In this document: piece by piece, positions 1-8,395 of the stretch
Position numbering within the stretch: the stretch's first letter is position 1
How the letters are laid out: each line of letters starts with the position of its first letter
DNA from: Syntrophomonas sp.
GTDB taxonomy: Bacteria; Bacillota; Syntrophomonadia; Syntrophomonadales; Syntrophomonadaceae
Length of the DNA stretch: 64,000 nt
Direction: 5' to 3'
Assembly (NCBI GenBank): GCA_016841875.1
Contig: JAENYG010000014.1
Coordinates: 1 to 64,000, forward strand
Position numbers and translations under genes: made by a program
The notes under the pieces: generated by a model
What the model was told of the DNA's origin: nothing
Databases searched by the model: none
What the model saw: the letters and a program-made list of their open reading frames with translations, nothing else

Positions 1-2
1 GA

Positions 3-2318
3 TTTTTCAACGTTTTATTAACAATTCATCGTTATACTTTTCGGGAACTTAGGATGCAGGTCAACCTGGAGCATTCCCAGGATGTTTTCTACGCGGACAA
101 CAACTTCGCAGATCATTACTTTTATGTGGTAAAGGCACCTGAAGCAATCATAAAACAGGTCGAAAGTGTAGACGGAGTTAAGCTGGTCAGCGGACGAATT
201 CAAAAAGATATCCCCTTACTAAAAGACGATGGTGAGCGAGCCACTGTTCGCCTGACCTCCTATCCTCTGCCCATGGAACATGAAGTGAACCGCATCCAGA
301 TCATGGATGGACGTTATTTTGAAAAACACCCGGGCGGCGGGGCTTTTGAAGTCATGGTCGATCCAGGATTTTTCGCCGCTAACCAGGTGACATTTGGTGA
401 TACCCTGGATATCATAGCCGAGAATCATAAATACCCGGTAAAAATAGTAGGTACCGCAACTGGACCGGAATTCACTTATCCTATAAAAGATTCCTCCAGC
501 CTGATCACTGATTTTAATACCTTCGGCATAATGATGATGCCGCATAACCAGGCCCAGAAGGTCTTGAACCTGCCCGGGCAGATTAATCAAGTGATAGTTC
601 AGTTTGTGCCTGGTGCAGATGTCGACACGGCTGTAGAGAGTATCGGTACCATACTCGAACCCTACGGCAACCTGATCAATTTACCGCGGCAGGATCAATC
701 CAGTCATGCCATCCTGGAGGCCAAACTTGAGGGTATAAGTAAAATGGCGGGGTTTCTTCCAGGCTTGTTCCTGCTGGTTGCAGCAGCCATACAATTTGTG
801 CTGATAAGCAGGATGGTCAAAGCACAGCGTACTCAGATCGGCATATTAAAAGCAATAGGTTATAACAACTCCCAGATCATCATGCATTTCAGCAGTTATA
901 CCTTGATTGTGGGAATACTAGGGGCTGCCCTGGGAGTGATGCTGGGAATCGCCATGGCTTCATTTTTTTCCCATATGTTTGCCATCTATTTCAATCTTCC
1001 TGAAGCCCTGGGCACAGTTAACCTGCAGGTCATAATCTACAGCATTGTACTGGCCATCTTAGTTTCGCTGTTGGCGGGCATCACTGCATCCCGTGCAGTA
1101 TTAAAGATAAGCCCGGCAGAATCCATGAAACCTTCACCCCCCTTAAATTCCAGCCATTCTATCCTGGAAGCCTGGGCCTGGCTCTGGAGCAAATTTGATA
1201 CCTCCTGGAAAATGGTTTTTAGGACTATCAGCCGCAACCATCTGCGTCTCATGGTAACTATGTTGGGAGTCGCCATCGCTGTGGCGCTGCTGCTGGTATC
1301 AATGGTGGCCAGAGATTCAATCGCTTTTCTGATGACTCATCATTTTGCAGAAGAAATCTCGTATGATTATATGGTGATTTTTGAAAAACCGGTAAAAGAG
1401 AGTGAGCTTCTGAGTATTTCCTGTATTGATGGAGTTCAGCACCTGGAGGGCTTTTTCGCATTGCCGGTTGAAATGAGTTTTAATGGCAAAAGTGCAGATG
1501 ATCTATTACAGGGACAGACTACCAACAGCACCTTGAAACTTCCCGCCGCAGAAAATGGCAGTTCACTCCAGATTCCCGAGCAAGGCATGATAATAAGTCA
1601 GAAAACAGCATCCAAACTTGGTATAAAAGTAGGTGATACTGTAAGGGTAGAAACCGCACTGGGTATCGGTGAGTCACATTCCTCAGAGCTTCGCGTCACC
1701 GCCATCAATCACCAGCTTTTTGGAACCGAAGCATATGCTTCTATCGAACAGGTCAATCGGATCATGCAGGAATCATCACTTGTTTCCGGTGCCATGCTGC
1801 TGGTGGATGAAAGCAAAGCTGCAGATCTGGAAAAAGATCTTGCTGATATACCTGGAATCATGTCTATTCAAAGCCGCCAGGATGAAGAAGAAAACGTTAT
1901 CAGTCTGCTGGGCACATCTCTCAGCATGATAGGGATCATGATCTTCTTTGCCGCTTTGCTAGGTTTTGTTATTATATTTAATTCTGTCTTATTGAGTTTC
2001 AATGAGCGCAAGCGGGAACTGATTTCTCTCCTGGCAACTGGCTTTACCCGACGGGAGGTCTCCTGGCTGCTTTTCAAAGAAACTATCCCCCAGGCAATTA
2101 TAGGAATTTTGGTTGGTATGCCGGCCGGCAGATTGCTGGTGACTATTTATTTTAATTCACTAGATTTTGATATGTGGACCATACCAGTAATCATATACCC
2201 TTCCAGCTTCCTGCTGGTAGCAGCTGGAGGGATGGTATTTGTTTTTGCCGGGCAGTGGTTTGCTAACCGGAGCATCAAAGACCTGGATATTGTAGAGTTG
2301 TTAAAAAACACAGATTGA
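3..2318 (+). CDS. ABC transporter permease, FtsX/MacB-like (5' end outside window)
   Basis: This is the membrane subunit of an ABC exporter or lipoprotein/macrolide-type transporter, acting in the cytoplasmic membrane. The frame is open from base 3 with no stop before the first ATG at 54, so the true start and probably the first membrane helix lie outside the window. Numbering from the ATG at 54, an extracellular MacB-like core (about 1-220) is followed by three helices (about 231-255, 281-310, 324-348) with an FtsX-type sequence (KAQRTQIGILKAIG). A second FtsX half follows, with helices near 398-420, 623-647, 680-700 and 715-740 and a matching 'NERKRELISLLATGFTRRE' segment. The duplicated FtsX layout fits the long two-domain permeases. 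The ATPase partner is presumably upstream, outside the window. The substrate is unknown. Confidence 0.9.
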   Translation, partial: FFNVLLTIHRYTFRELRMQVNLEHSQDVFYADNNFADHYFYVVKAPEAIIKQVESVDGVKLVSGRIQKDIPLLKDDGERATVRLTSYPLPMEHEVNRIQIMDGRYFEKHPGGGAFEVMVDPGFFAANQVTFGDTLDIIAENHKYPVKIVGTATGPEFTYPIKDSSSLITDFNTFGIMMMPHNQAQKVLNLPGQINQVIVQFVPGADVDTAVESIGTILEPYGNLINLPRQDQSSHAILEAKLEGISKMAGFLPGLFLLVAAAIQFVLISRMVKAQRTQIGILKAIGYNNSQIIMHFSSYTLIVGILGAALGVMLGIAMASFFSHMFAIYFNLPEALGTVNLQVIIYSIVLAILVSLLAGITASRAVLKISPAESMKPSPPLNSSHSILEAWAWLWSKFDTSWKMVFRTISRNHLRLMVTMLGVAIAVALLLVSMVARDSIAFLMTHHFAEEISYDYMVIFEKPVKESELLSISCIDGVQHLEGFFALPVEMSFNGKSADDLLQGQTTNSTLKLPAAENGSSLQIPEQGMIISQKTASKLGIKVGDTVRVETALGIGESHSSELRVTAINHQLFGTEAYASIEQVNRIMQESSLVSGAMLLVDESKAADLEKDLADIPGIMSIQSRQDEEENVISLLGTSLSMIGIMIFFAALLGFVIIFNSVLLSFNERKRELISLLATGFTRREVSWLLFKETIPQAIIGILVGMPAGRLLVTIYFNSLDFDMWTIPVIIYPSSFLLVAAGGMVFVFAGQWFANRSIKDLDIVELLKNTD

Positions 2319-2519
2319 GATGGGCTAGAAGGAATTGTTATATACTGAAGGCAGTTTAAAGCTGTATATAGTATATTACTGTTGTATATGAAAATAATGT
2401 CGACTATAATATCCTTACCAATAATAAACTTATTTACAAGGCTTTTGGAGGATTTTTAGTCCGCTTATTTAATATAATATAATTATCCAGGTCTGAATAA
2501 ATTTACTGAGGTGAACGCT

Positions 2520-3044
2520 TTGAAGAGAGTAGAGACCCTGGTTGAAGACAAATATTACCTGGAATACATGAGGCGAAACAGCGAAGCAGAGATGGAACCC
2601 AAATTGTGCGAGCATGATTTCCAGCACCACCTGGCAGTAGCCCGGATAACCTATATACTAATACTGGAACATAATGATCTTAACTATTTTATTAAAGATA
2701 GTGGAATTAGTGGTAAACTGGCGGCCAAAGAGATTATTTACGCGGCCGGTTTAATCCATGACATAGGAAAATGGAAAGAATACCAATGCGGCATCGACCA
2801 TGCTTCCTATGGTGCTCGTCTGGCGAAAGAAATCCTGCCCCGGGCCTTATTTAACCGTGATGAAGCAGATATGATATGCCGGGCAGTCTATGAACATCGC
2901 AACATCAGTCGGGACATGAGCTTTTTAGGAGAGAGACTGCACCGGGCCGATAATTTGTCACGTAAATGTGGTCACTGTCAGCACCGCGCCCAGTGTCCCA
3001 AGATAAGAAAAAAAGAGATAAGCGTTAGCAATTTTGAATATTAA
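2520..3044 (+). CDS. HD-domain phosphohydrolase-like protein with C-terminal cysteine cluster
   Basis: This is a small protein of about 174 residues of the metal-dependent HD superfamily, whose members hydrolyse phosphate esters or (cyclic) nucleotides. The substrate is not identifiable here. Visible residues, numbered from the TTG at 2520, are H32, H36 and H37, the metal-binding HD pair H80-D81 in HDIGKW, and a C-terminal C-x2-C-x5-C-P cluster (C150, C153, C159) that may bind a metal. I prefer the TTG at 2520 because GAGGTG at 2508-2513 sits six bases before it; the GTG at 2511 lies inside that ribosome site. It ends 35 bases before folP and may be co-transcribed with the folate genes, though nothing shows a folate role. 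Confidence 0.8.
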   Translation: MKRVETLVEDKYYLEYMRRNSEAEMEPKLCEHDFQHHLAVARITYILILEHNDLNYFIKDSGISGKLAAKEIIYAAGLIHDIGKWKEYQCGIDHASYGARLAKEILPRALFNRDEADMICRAVYEHRNISRDMSFLGERLHRADNLSRKCGHCQHRAQCPKIRKKEISVSNFEY

Positions 3045-3079
3045 AAATTTTAATAGTATCAGTTAAATGGGGGATAGCA

Positions 3080-4264
3080 ATGCACGGGCATCATGTAGTA
3101 TATATAGCTAACCAGAGTGAAGCAAGATCAATCCTGGGAGAAATAGGCTCAGACCCGGGCAGTTATCCGTATATGATACCCAAGGCGATACATAGATGTA
3201 TTAAATTAAAAAATATTAGTGGTGCAGCAGCTAATATCATCAAGCAGGAAATGTTATCCCGGGGAGGAGAAGCTGCCATATCCAGGGAGGCAATCGTTGA
3301 TAGAAGTAAAACAGACGTTTTATTAATGGGGACCCTGAGACAATATGAATTATTAATTGATAAATTACATAAACAGCCCCTGGGACTTAACAAACTGGCC
3401 TTAGAAATCAAAAATCTTTTAGATAATCTAGAAATCCGATCAAAAATTGTAGAGTTGGCTAACGGCAGAGAACTGGAGATTGGGAAAAAAACTATAATAA
3501 TGGGAATTCTAAATATTACTCCTGATTCATTCTCAGATGGCGGAAAGTATCTTGAGCCTGACCGGGCGGTTGCCCGTGCTTGTGAGATGATAGAACAGGG
3601 AGCTGATATAATAGATATCGGAGGGGCATCTTCCCGCCCTGATTCAGTTATGATAGACGAGGAAGAGGAACTGAAAAGGGTACTGCCGGTGGTGAAGAAC
3701 CTGGCAGCCCAGGGTATTACCATATCAGTTGATACCTGCCGAGCCGCAGTGGCAAAAGCGGCACTGGATAATGGAGCTCATATCATCAACGATATTGGCA
3801 ATTTAAAATTAGATACTAATATGCAGCCGGTGGTGACTGAAAAACAAGCATCAGTAATACTTATGCATAACAGACTGCAGATTAATCAGGGACAGGCTTA
3901 TGAAGATATTATTTCGGATATAGTCCGTGAGATACAGGAGTCGGTAAAAATTTTAGAAAATTCTGGATTAGCCCGTAACAAGATCATTGTTGATCCAGGA
4001 ATTGGGTTTGGTAAAAGTCCCGGTGAAAATTTGTATATTATAAAACAATTATCAGCCTTTAAGAGTATGGGTTTTCCAGTTTTAGTAGGAATATCGCGGA
4101 AATCTTTTATTGGCAGAACACTTGATCTGGACGTGGATGAACGACTGGAAGGCAGCCTGGGGCTGATGGCGATAAGTATTATGAATGGAGCGGATATAAT
4201 CAGGGTCCATGATGTAAAAGAAAGTCAAAGGGTTGCGCAAATAGTTGATGCGGTGGTACGCTAA
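3080..4264 (+). CDS. folP: Dihydropteroate synthase
   Basis: The enzyme condenses 6-hydroxymethyl-dihydropterin pyrophosphate with p-aminobenzoate to dihydropteroate in folate synthesis, in the cytoplasm. The TIM-barrel signatures are clear: GILNITPDSFSDGG (about residues 141-154), DIGGASSRPD, VDTCRAAVA, DPGIGFGKSPGEN and GISRKSFIG. At 394 residues it is longer than the usual 270-290, with an extra N-terminal segment of about 120 residues before the barrel. Such extensions occur in several clostridial FolP proteins and have no assigned role that I can state. The ATG at 3080 follows a GGGGGA site. The folB start lies just beyond the folP stop, and folK follows, so this is a folate operon. Confidence 0.96.
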   Translation: MHGHHVVYIANQSEARSILGEIGSDPGSYPYMIPKAIHRCIKLKNISGAAANIIKQEMLSRGGEAAISREAIVDRSKTDVLLMGTLRQYELLIDKLHKQPLGLNKLALEIKNLLDNLEIRSKIVELANGRELEIGKKTIIMGILNITPDSFSDGGKYLEPDRAVARACEMIEQGADIIDIGGASSRPDSVMIDEEEELKRVLPVVKNLAAQGITISVDTCRAAVAKAALDNGAHIINDIGNLKLDTNMQPVVTEKQASVILMHNRLQINQGQAYEDIISDIVREIQESVKILENSGLARNKIIVDPGIGFGKSPGENLYIIKQLSAFKSMGFPVLVGISRKSFIGRTLDLDVDERLEGSLGLMAISIMNGADIIRVHDVKESQRVAQIVDAVVR

Positions 4265-4265
4265 A

Positions 4266-4625
4266 GTGGATCAAGTAATTGCGCGGGGCCTAGTTTTTTA
4301 TGGGAGACACGGAGTATTAGAAGCGGAAAAAAATACTTTCCAGAGATTTGAAATAGATCTCGTTTTATACAAAGACTTGAAAGAAGCGGCAGAAAAGGAT
4401 GAACTTAATTATACGATTAATTATGCAGATATTTTTTATGATGTAGGAGAAATTGTAGAAAATCAGTCGTTTAATTTGATAGAAACCCTGGCTGGGAAGA
4501 TTTGTGAAATGATACTGGCCAAGTATGCGGTAGAAGCAGCTGAGATTACGGTGTATAAGCCATGTGCACCCGTTGATGGAGAATTCAAATATTTTGCAGT
4601 TAAAATAGAACGCAGTCGAAAATAA
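4266..4625 (+). CDS. folB: Dihydroneopterin aldolase
   Basis: FolB converts 7,8-dihydroneopterin to 6-hydroxymethyl-dihydropterin and glycolaldehyde, the step before FolK. The protein has the family opening (ARGLVFYGRHGVLEAEK), the conserved NYTINYADIF segment and the late ITVYKP motif. A GTG at 4266, one base after the folP stop, gives the canonical N-terminus (M)DQVIARG and about 119 residues, the usual length. Upstream in-frame starts at 4245 (TTG) and 4248 (ATG) would overlap folP and add a non-conserved MMRWYAK leader. I prefer 4266 but cannot exclude translational coupling from the upstream starts. Confidence 0.93.
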   Translation: MDQVIARGLVFYGRHGVLEAEKNTFQRFEIDLVLYKDLKEAAEKDELNYTINYADIFYDVGEIVENQSFNLIETLAGKICEMILAKYAVEAAEITVYKPCAPVDGEFKYFAVKIERSRK

Positions 4626-4733
4626 AATCTTTACAAGTTTAATAGATGATATTAAGATACAAGCTATAACCATAAGTTTTTATGAAATTCCCATATAGAA
4701 TTTTATTGGTATAATAAGCTTAAGGATGGTAAT

Positions 4734-5234
4734 GTGAAACAAATAGAAGTGTATATTGGGCTTGGTTCTAATATGGGGGATCGGGCCTCAAATTTACAGG
4801 ACGCTATTAATATAATCAAAAATATCATTGGCATTCAGGTAAAAGCTGTATCATCGATATATTTGACTGAACCCTGGGGCAATAAGAATCAAGACGATTT
4901 TTACAACCAGGTAATTATGATAGAAACACATTTAAGTGCCAGGGCACTATTAAGAGAATTACAAAAAATAGAAATAAACATGGGCCGCCAGCGCACCGAG
5001 AATTGGGGCCCTCGGATTATAGATCTTGATATTTTATTGTATGGGGATGAAATTGTGGATTTTCCGGAATTGAAAATTCCACACCCCTATGCGCAGCAAA
5101 GGTTGTTTGTACTAATTCCACTGGAGGAAATAAATTCCGAGATTGTTTTTCCTGACAGTGGAATGGGAATCAGGGAGGTGTTGATTAGAGCTTTGGGGCG
5201 AGAAGATGAAAAAACAATAAATAAGGTTGACTAA
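4734..5234 (+). CDS. folK: 2-amino-4-hydroxy-6-hydroxymethyldihydropteridine diphosphokinase (HPPK)
   Basis: HPPK transfers pyrophosphate from ATP to 6-hydroxymethyl-dihydropterin, feeding FolP. Family signatures are YIGLGSNMGDR at the N-terminus, SSIYLTEPWG, the substrate/ATP motif around GRQRTENWGPRIIDLDILLYG, and HPYAQQRLFVLIPL. The length of 166 residues is normal. The start is a GTG at 4734 with AAGGATGG about five bases upstream. It is separated from folB by about 110 bases that contain a TATAAT-like hexamer near 4710, so it may have its own promoter; no convincing -35 box is seen. The folate order here (folP-folB-folK) is typical of Firmicutes. Confidence 0.95.
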   Translation: MKQIEVYIGLGSNMGDRASNLQDAINIIKNIIGIQVKAVSSIYLTEPWGNKNQDDFYNQVIMIETHLSARALLRELQKIEINMGRQRTENWGPRIIDLDILLYGDEIVDFPELKIPHPYAQQRLFVLIPLEEINSEIVFPDSGMGIREVLIRALGREDEKTINKVD

Positions 5235-5257
5235 AGGAGTCTCCCGCCGGTACTCCT
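5235..5257 (+). other. Small hairpin downstream of folK
   Basis: AGGAGT and ACTCCT pair over an 11-base loop directly after the folK stop, ahead of the Rossmann/DUF2520-panBCD genes. There is no U-tract, so it is not a classical terminator. The roughly 110-base leader 5235-5345 is the place where a pantothenate-linked RNA motif would be expected, but I could not recognise one. Confidence 0.3.
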
Positions 5258-5345
5258 GCATTAAATTCGCTTGTATCCAGAACGGGACAAGACGAGACGT
5301 TAGCAAAGCCCAGGTTTTTGCCTCAGCCCAAAGGAGGTTTGGATT

Positions 5346-6233
5346 GTGAGTAAAAAAGTAGGCATCATTGGGGCGGGAGTTGTAGGAACAGCTATTGGGG
5401 TGGTACTCCATGACAAGGGGTATGAGATTACGGGTGTACATGATAAAAAATCCGAATCTACAAAAACACTTGTGGACCGGATAGGATGTGCCACTTATGC
5501 ATCGCCTCAAGAGGTTTCTCGCTCAACGGACATATTATTTATAACAACTAGCGACAGCGCTATACAGAGCGTAGTAGATGAACTTGCAAACAGCAGGGCG
5601 TTTAGTAATGGACAGGTTGTTATTCATATGAGCGGTGCTCAATCATCGGAAATACTTGATAAAGCCAGGCAGTTCGGTGCCAGAGTTTTATCCTTGCACC
5701 CCCTTCAGTCGTTCGCCAACCTGGGGATGGCAATAGAGAATATACCAGGTTCCATATTCAGCATAGAGGGAGACCAGGATACCTATGCAGTAGGAATCGA
5801 TATGGTAGAAAAACTGAAGGGAGAATATTTCTTTATTGACCAGGACGCTAAACCCTTGTATCATGCAGGGGCTTGTGTGGTCTCCAATTATCTGGTAACG
5901 GTTATCAATCTGGGCATTAAGCTTCTGGAGATTACCGGGGTATCCCGGGAAATGGCCGTGAAAGCTTTACTGCCATTGATAAAAGGGACCATTAGAAACA
6001 TTGAGACTGCAGGAATCCCGGATGCTTTGACTGGTCCTATATCTCGAGGAGATATAAGTACCGTATTAAATCATCTAGCCTGCATGGAGGAAACCGGAGC
6101 AGATTTGATTGATCTATACAGCTGCTTGGGTTATTATACCTCGCAGGTTGCTCTGGAAAAGGGAACTATCGACATGGAACAGATGATACGATTCCAGGAT
6201 ACATTTGCTCAAGTGATGGCAAAATTGGATTAG
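5346..6233 (+). CDS. Rossmann-fold/DUF2520 protein; candidate ketopantoate reductase
   Basis: A 295-residue NAD(P)-binding protein with the dinucleotide motif GIIGAGVVGTAIG at residues 5-17, a ketopantoate/6-phosphogluconate-dehydrogenase-like arrangement (HMSGAQSS, SLHPLQSFA) and a helical C-terminal domain of the DUF2520 type (HAGACVVSNYLVTVINLG, LTGPISRGD). The GTG start at 5346 has GGAGG eight bases upstream. It lies directly upstream of panB-panC-panD, and no classical panE or ilvC is in the window. The inferred role is reduction of 2-dehydropantoate to pantoate, the otherwise missing step between PanB and PanC. A non-classical reductase called PanG is known in Francisella and other bacteria; whether this belongs to it needs alignment. 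The fold call is firm; the reaction is context-based. Confidence 0.75.
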   Translation: MSKKVGIIGAGVVGTAIGVVLHDKGYEITGVHDKKSESTKTLVDRIGCATYASPQEVSRSTDILFITTSDSAIQSVVDELANSRAFSNGQVVIHMSGAQSSEILDKARQFGARVLSLHPLQSFANLGMAIENIPGSIFSIEGDQDTYAVGIDMVEKLKGEYFFIDQDAKPLYHAGACVVSNYLVTVINLGIKLLEITGVSREMAVKALLPLIKGTIRNIETAGIPDALTGPISRGDISTVLNHLACMEETGADLIDLYSCLGYYTSQVALEKGTIDMEQMIRFQDTFAQVMAKLD

Positions 6234-6305
6234 GGAAGTTTAGTTTGTTTTCCACCGGCTCTAATTATGAGCTGAAAAGGTAGTTTGATAAAGGAGCGTG
6301 GTAAA

Positions 6306-7136
6306 GTGGCAAGAATTACAACTACTGTTTTAAAAGATAAAAAGCTAAAAAATGAAAAAATCTCTATGCTTACTGCATATGATTATTCCCTGGCCAGCAT
6401 GGTAGATGCTGCAGGTATCGATATGATTCTGGTTGGTGATTCACTGGGTAATGTAGTTTTAGGTTATGAAAATACTTTATCAGTTACTATGGACGATATG
6501 ATCCATCATACCAAGGCGGTAGTGAGAGGGACAAAAAATGCTATGGTTGTCGGAGATATGCCGTTTCTTTCCTATCACGTTTCCGTTAAGGAAGCAGTGC
6601 GCAATGCAGGCCGTTTCATTCAAGAAGCCGGCGCTCAAAGCGTCAAGCTGGAGGGGGGAGTAGAACGGGTAGATACCATTAAAGCTATCCTGGACGCTCA
6701 GATACCTGTTGTCGGGCATATCGGATTAACGCCACAGTCAGTCAACCAGTTTGGGGGTTTTAAAGTGCAGGGCAAAGACCTGGAATCTGCGCAAAGGATC
6801 ATCCAGGATGCGAAAGCCCTGGAAACTGCAGGAGTATTTTCTATAGTCCTGGAAGGTGTCCCTACCAAACTGGCCAAAAGGATCACCGAAGAGCTATCCG
6901 TCCCCACGATTGGAATAGGAGCCGGGCAATATTGTGATGGGCAGGTACTGGTGATCAATGATATGCTGGGGATGTTTACCGGACATATTCCCAAGTTTGT
7001 AAAGAAATTCGTCAATTTACAGCCTCTAATTATGGAGGCATTTAAGCAATATAAAGAAGAAGTTGAAGCGGGTACTTTCCCTGCTGAAGAACATGGATTT
7101 ACCATACAGGATGAGGTTTTAGACCGGTTGTATTAG
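6306..7136 (+). CDS. panB: 3-methyl-2-oxobutanoate hydroxymethyltransferase
   Basis: PanB adds a hydroxymethyl group from methylene-tetrahydrofolate to 2-oxoisovalerate, giving ketopantoate, which links this gene functionally to the folate genes upstream. Signatures are [60 protein letters not shown] and [12 protein letters not shown] (metal and substrate loops of the TIM barrel). I choose the GTG at 6306, nine bases after AAGGAG, giving 276 residues, the family norm; an upstream in-frame TTG at 6285 precedes the ribosome site. The gene is followed at 22 bases by panC. Confidence 0.96.
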   Translation: MARITTTVLKDKKLKNEKISMLTAYDYSLASMVDAAGIDMILVGDSLGNVVLGYENTLSVTMDDMIHHTKAVVRGTKNAMVVGDMPFLSYHVSVKEAVRNAGRFIQEAGAQSVKLEGGVERVDTIKAILDAQIPVVGHIGLTPQSVNQFGGFKVQGKDLESAQRIIQDAKALETAGVFSIVLEGVPTKLAKRITEELSVPTIGIGAGQYCDGQVLVINDMLGMFTGHIPKFVKKFVNLQPLIMEAFKQYKEEVEAGTFPAEEHGFTIQDEVLDRLY

Positions 7137-7158
7137 GTAAAGGAAAAGGGAAGATGTT

Positions 7159-8007
7159 ATGAGGATATTTGAGGAGATAAAAACTATACAAAACTGGTGT
7201 AAAGAGCAAAAACTGCAGGGTAAGAAGATAGGACTCGTTCCTACCATGGGTTATTTGCATGAAGGGCACCTGTCACTGGTGCGCGAAGCCAGAAAGCATT
7301 GTGATATAGTAGTAGTCAGCATTTTTGTAAATCCGATCCAGTTCGGAGCAGGTGAAGATTTCGAAGTTTATCCCCGTGATTTTGCAAGGGATACCGGATT
7401 ACTGGAAGAGGAAAAAGTCGATGCGGTATTTGCTCCGTCCAACGAAGAAATGTACAGTCCAGACAGCAGTACCTTCGTAGAGGTCACCGGAGAAATCACC
7501 GGCAAACTTTGTGGTGCATCCCGTCCTGGTCATTTTCGGGGAGTTACTACTGTATGTGCCAAGCTGTTTAATATCTGTCTGGCGGACAAAGCTTTTTTCG
7601 GGCAGAAGGATGCCCAGCAGGTTATGGTACTGGAGAAAATGGTCAGGGAATTAAACTTTCCCCTGGACATCATCCGGGTACCTATAGTAAGAGAGGCAGA
7701 CGGACTGGCTATGAGTTCCAGAAATGTTTATCTGGATCCCGAAGCTAGACAACAGGCTCTGATATTGAATCAGGCCCTCAGCGAAGCAGAAGAAGCGATC
7801 AAAAATGGAGAGAGCGATGCGGCCAGGTTAAAAATCAAGTTAAGAGAAATAATTACATCCAGCCCTCTGGCCGAAATCGACTATGCAGAGATATATGATG
7901 CCTATGATCTGGCTGATGTTGAAAAAGCAGACAGAAAGATTATCATGGCATTAGCAGTCAGATTTGGGAAAACCAGATTAATCGATAACCGGTTGGTGGA
8001 GGTGTGA
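7159..8007 (+). CDS. panC: Pantothenate synthetase (pantoate--beta-alanine ligase)
   Basis: PanC joins pantoate and beta-alanine using ATP through a pantoyl-adenylate. The nucleotidyltransferase signatures are present: VPTMGYLHEGHLSLV (the HIGH-like motif), SIFVNPIQFG, CGASRPGHFRGV, FGQKDAQQ and the KMSKS-equivalent LAMSSRNVYL. The length of 282 residues is typical. The ATG start follows AAAAGGGAAG. It overlaps no neighbour but sits only three bases before panD, so one transcript is very likely. Beta-alanine for this enzyme would come from PanD. Confidence 0.97.
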   Translation: MRIFEEIKTIQNWCKEQKLQGKKIGLVPTMGYLHEGHLSLVREARKHCDIVVVSIFVNPIQFGAGEDFEVYPRDFARDTGLLEEEKVDAVFAPSNEEMYSPDSSTFVEVTGEITGKLCGASRPGHFRGVTTVCAKLFNICLADKAFFGQKDAQQVMVLEKMVRELNFPLDIIRVPIVREADGLAMSSRNVYLDPEARQQALILNQALSEAEEAIKNGESDAARLKIKLREIITSSPLAEIDYAEIYDAYDLADVEKADRKIIMALAVRFGKTRLIDNRLVEV

Positions 8008-8010
8008 GCT

Positions 8011-8370
8011 ATGTTGCGTTATATGTTAAAATCCAAAATTCACAGGGCTGCAGTTACGGAAGCAAATTTAAATTACGTCGGCAGCATTACCATAGATAAA
8101 GATTTAATGGATGCAGCCGACATTCTGGAAAATGAAAAAGTAACCATAGTTAATATCAATAATGGGCAGAGGTTCGATACCTATGTAATAGAAGGAGAAC
8201 CAGGTTCAGGCTTGATGTGTTTAAATGGGGCTGCAGCTCGGCTGGTAACAGTTGGAGACTTAATAATACTATTAACTTATACTCTATTAGAAACCAAAGA
8301 ATGTGAAAATTATAAACCCAGACTGGTTTTTGTAAACGAAAAGAACCAGATAGAACAGATAAGCGATTAA
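8011..8370 (+). CDS. panD: Aspartate 1-decarboxylase
   Basis: PanD decarboxylates L-aspartate to beta-alanine, using a pyruvoyl group formed by self-cleavage. The cleavage site Gly24-Ser25 lies within NYVGSITID, exactly where expected, and the N-terminus [13 protein letters not shown] matches the family. [13 protein letters not shown] and CLNGAAARL are further conserved segments. The length of 119 residues is normal. It closes the pantothenate set (DUF2520 protein, panB, panC, panD) and precedes nadA by 25 bases. Aspartate is also the substrate of NadB, so the two pathways share a precursor. Confidence 0.97.
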   Translation: MLRYMLKSKIHRAAVTEANLNYVGSITIDKDLMDAADILENEKVTIVNINNGQRFDTYVIEGEPGSGLMCLNGAAARLVTVGDLIILLTYTLLETKECENYKPRLVFVNEKNQIEQISD

Positions 8371-8395
8371 TAGTTTAAGCCAGGGGGATATTATT

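Noticed and set aside
2319-2519. Promoter for the HD gene (TTGGAG at 2445 and TATAAT at 2473)
   Set aside because: The spacing of 22 bases is too long for a standard promoter, so no promoter is claimed.
3163-3723. A 186-codon minus-strand frame opposite folP
   Set aside because: It is serine- and isoleucine-rich antisense of a conserved enzyme with no start signal; folP motifs occupy the same bases.
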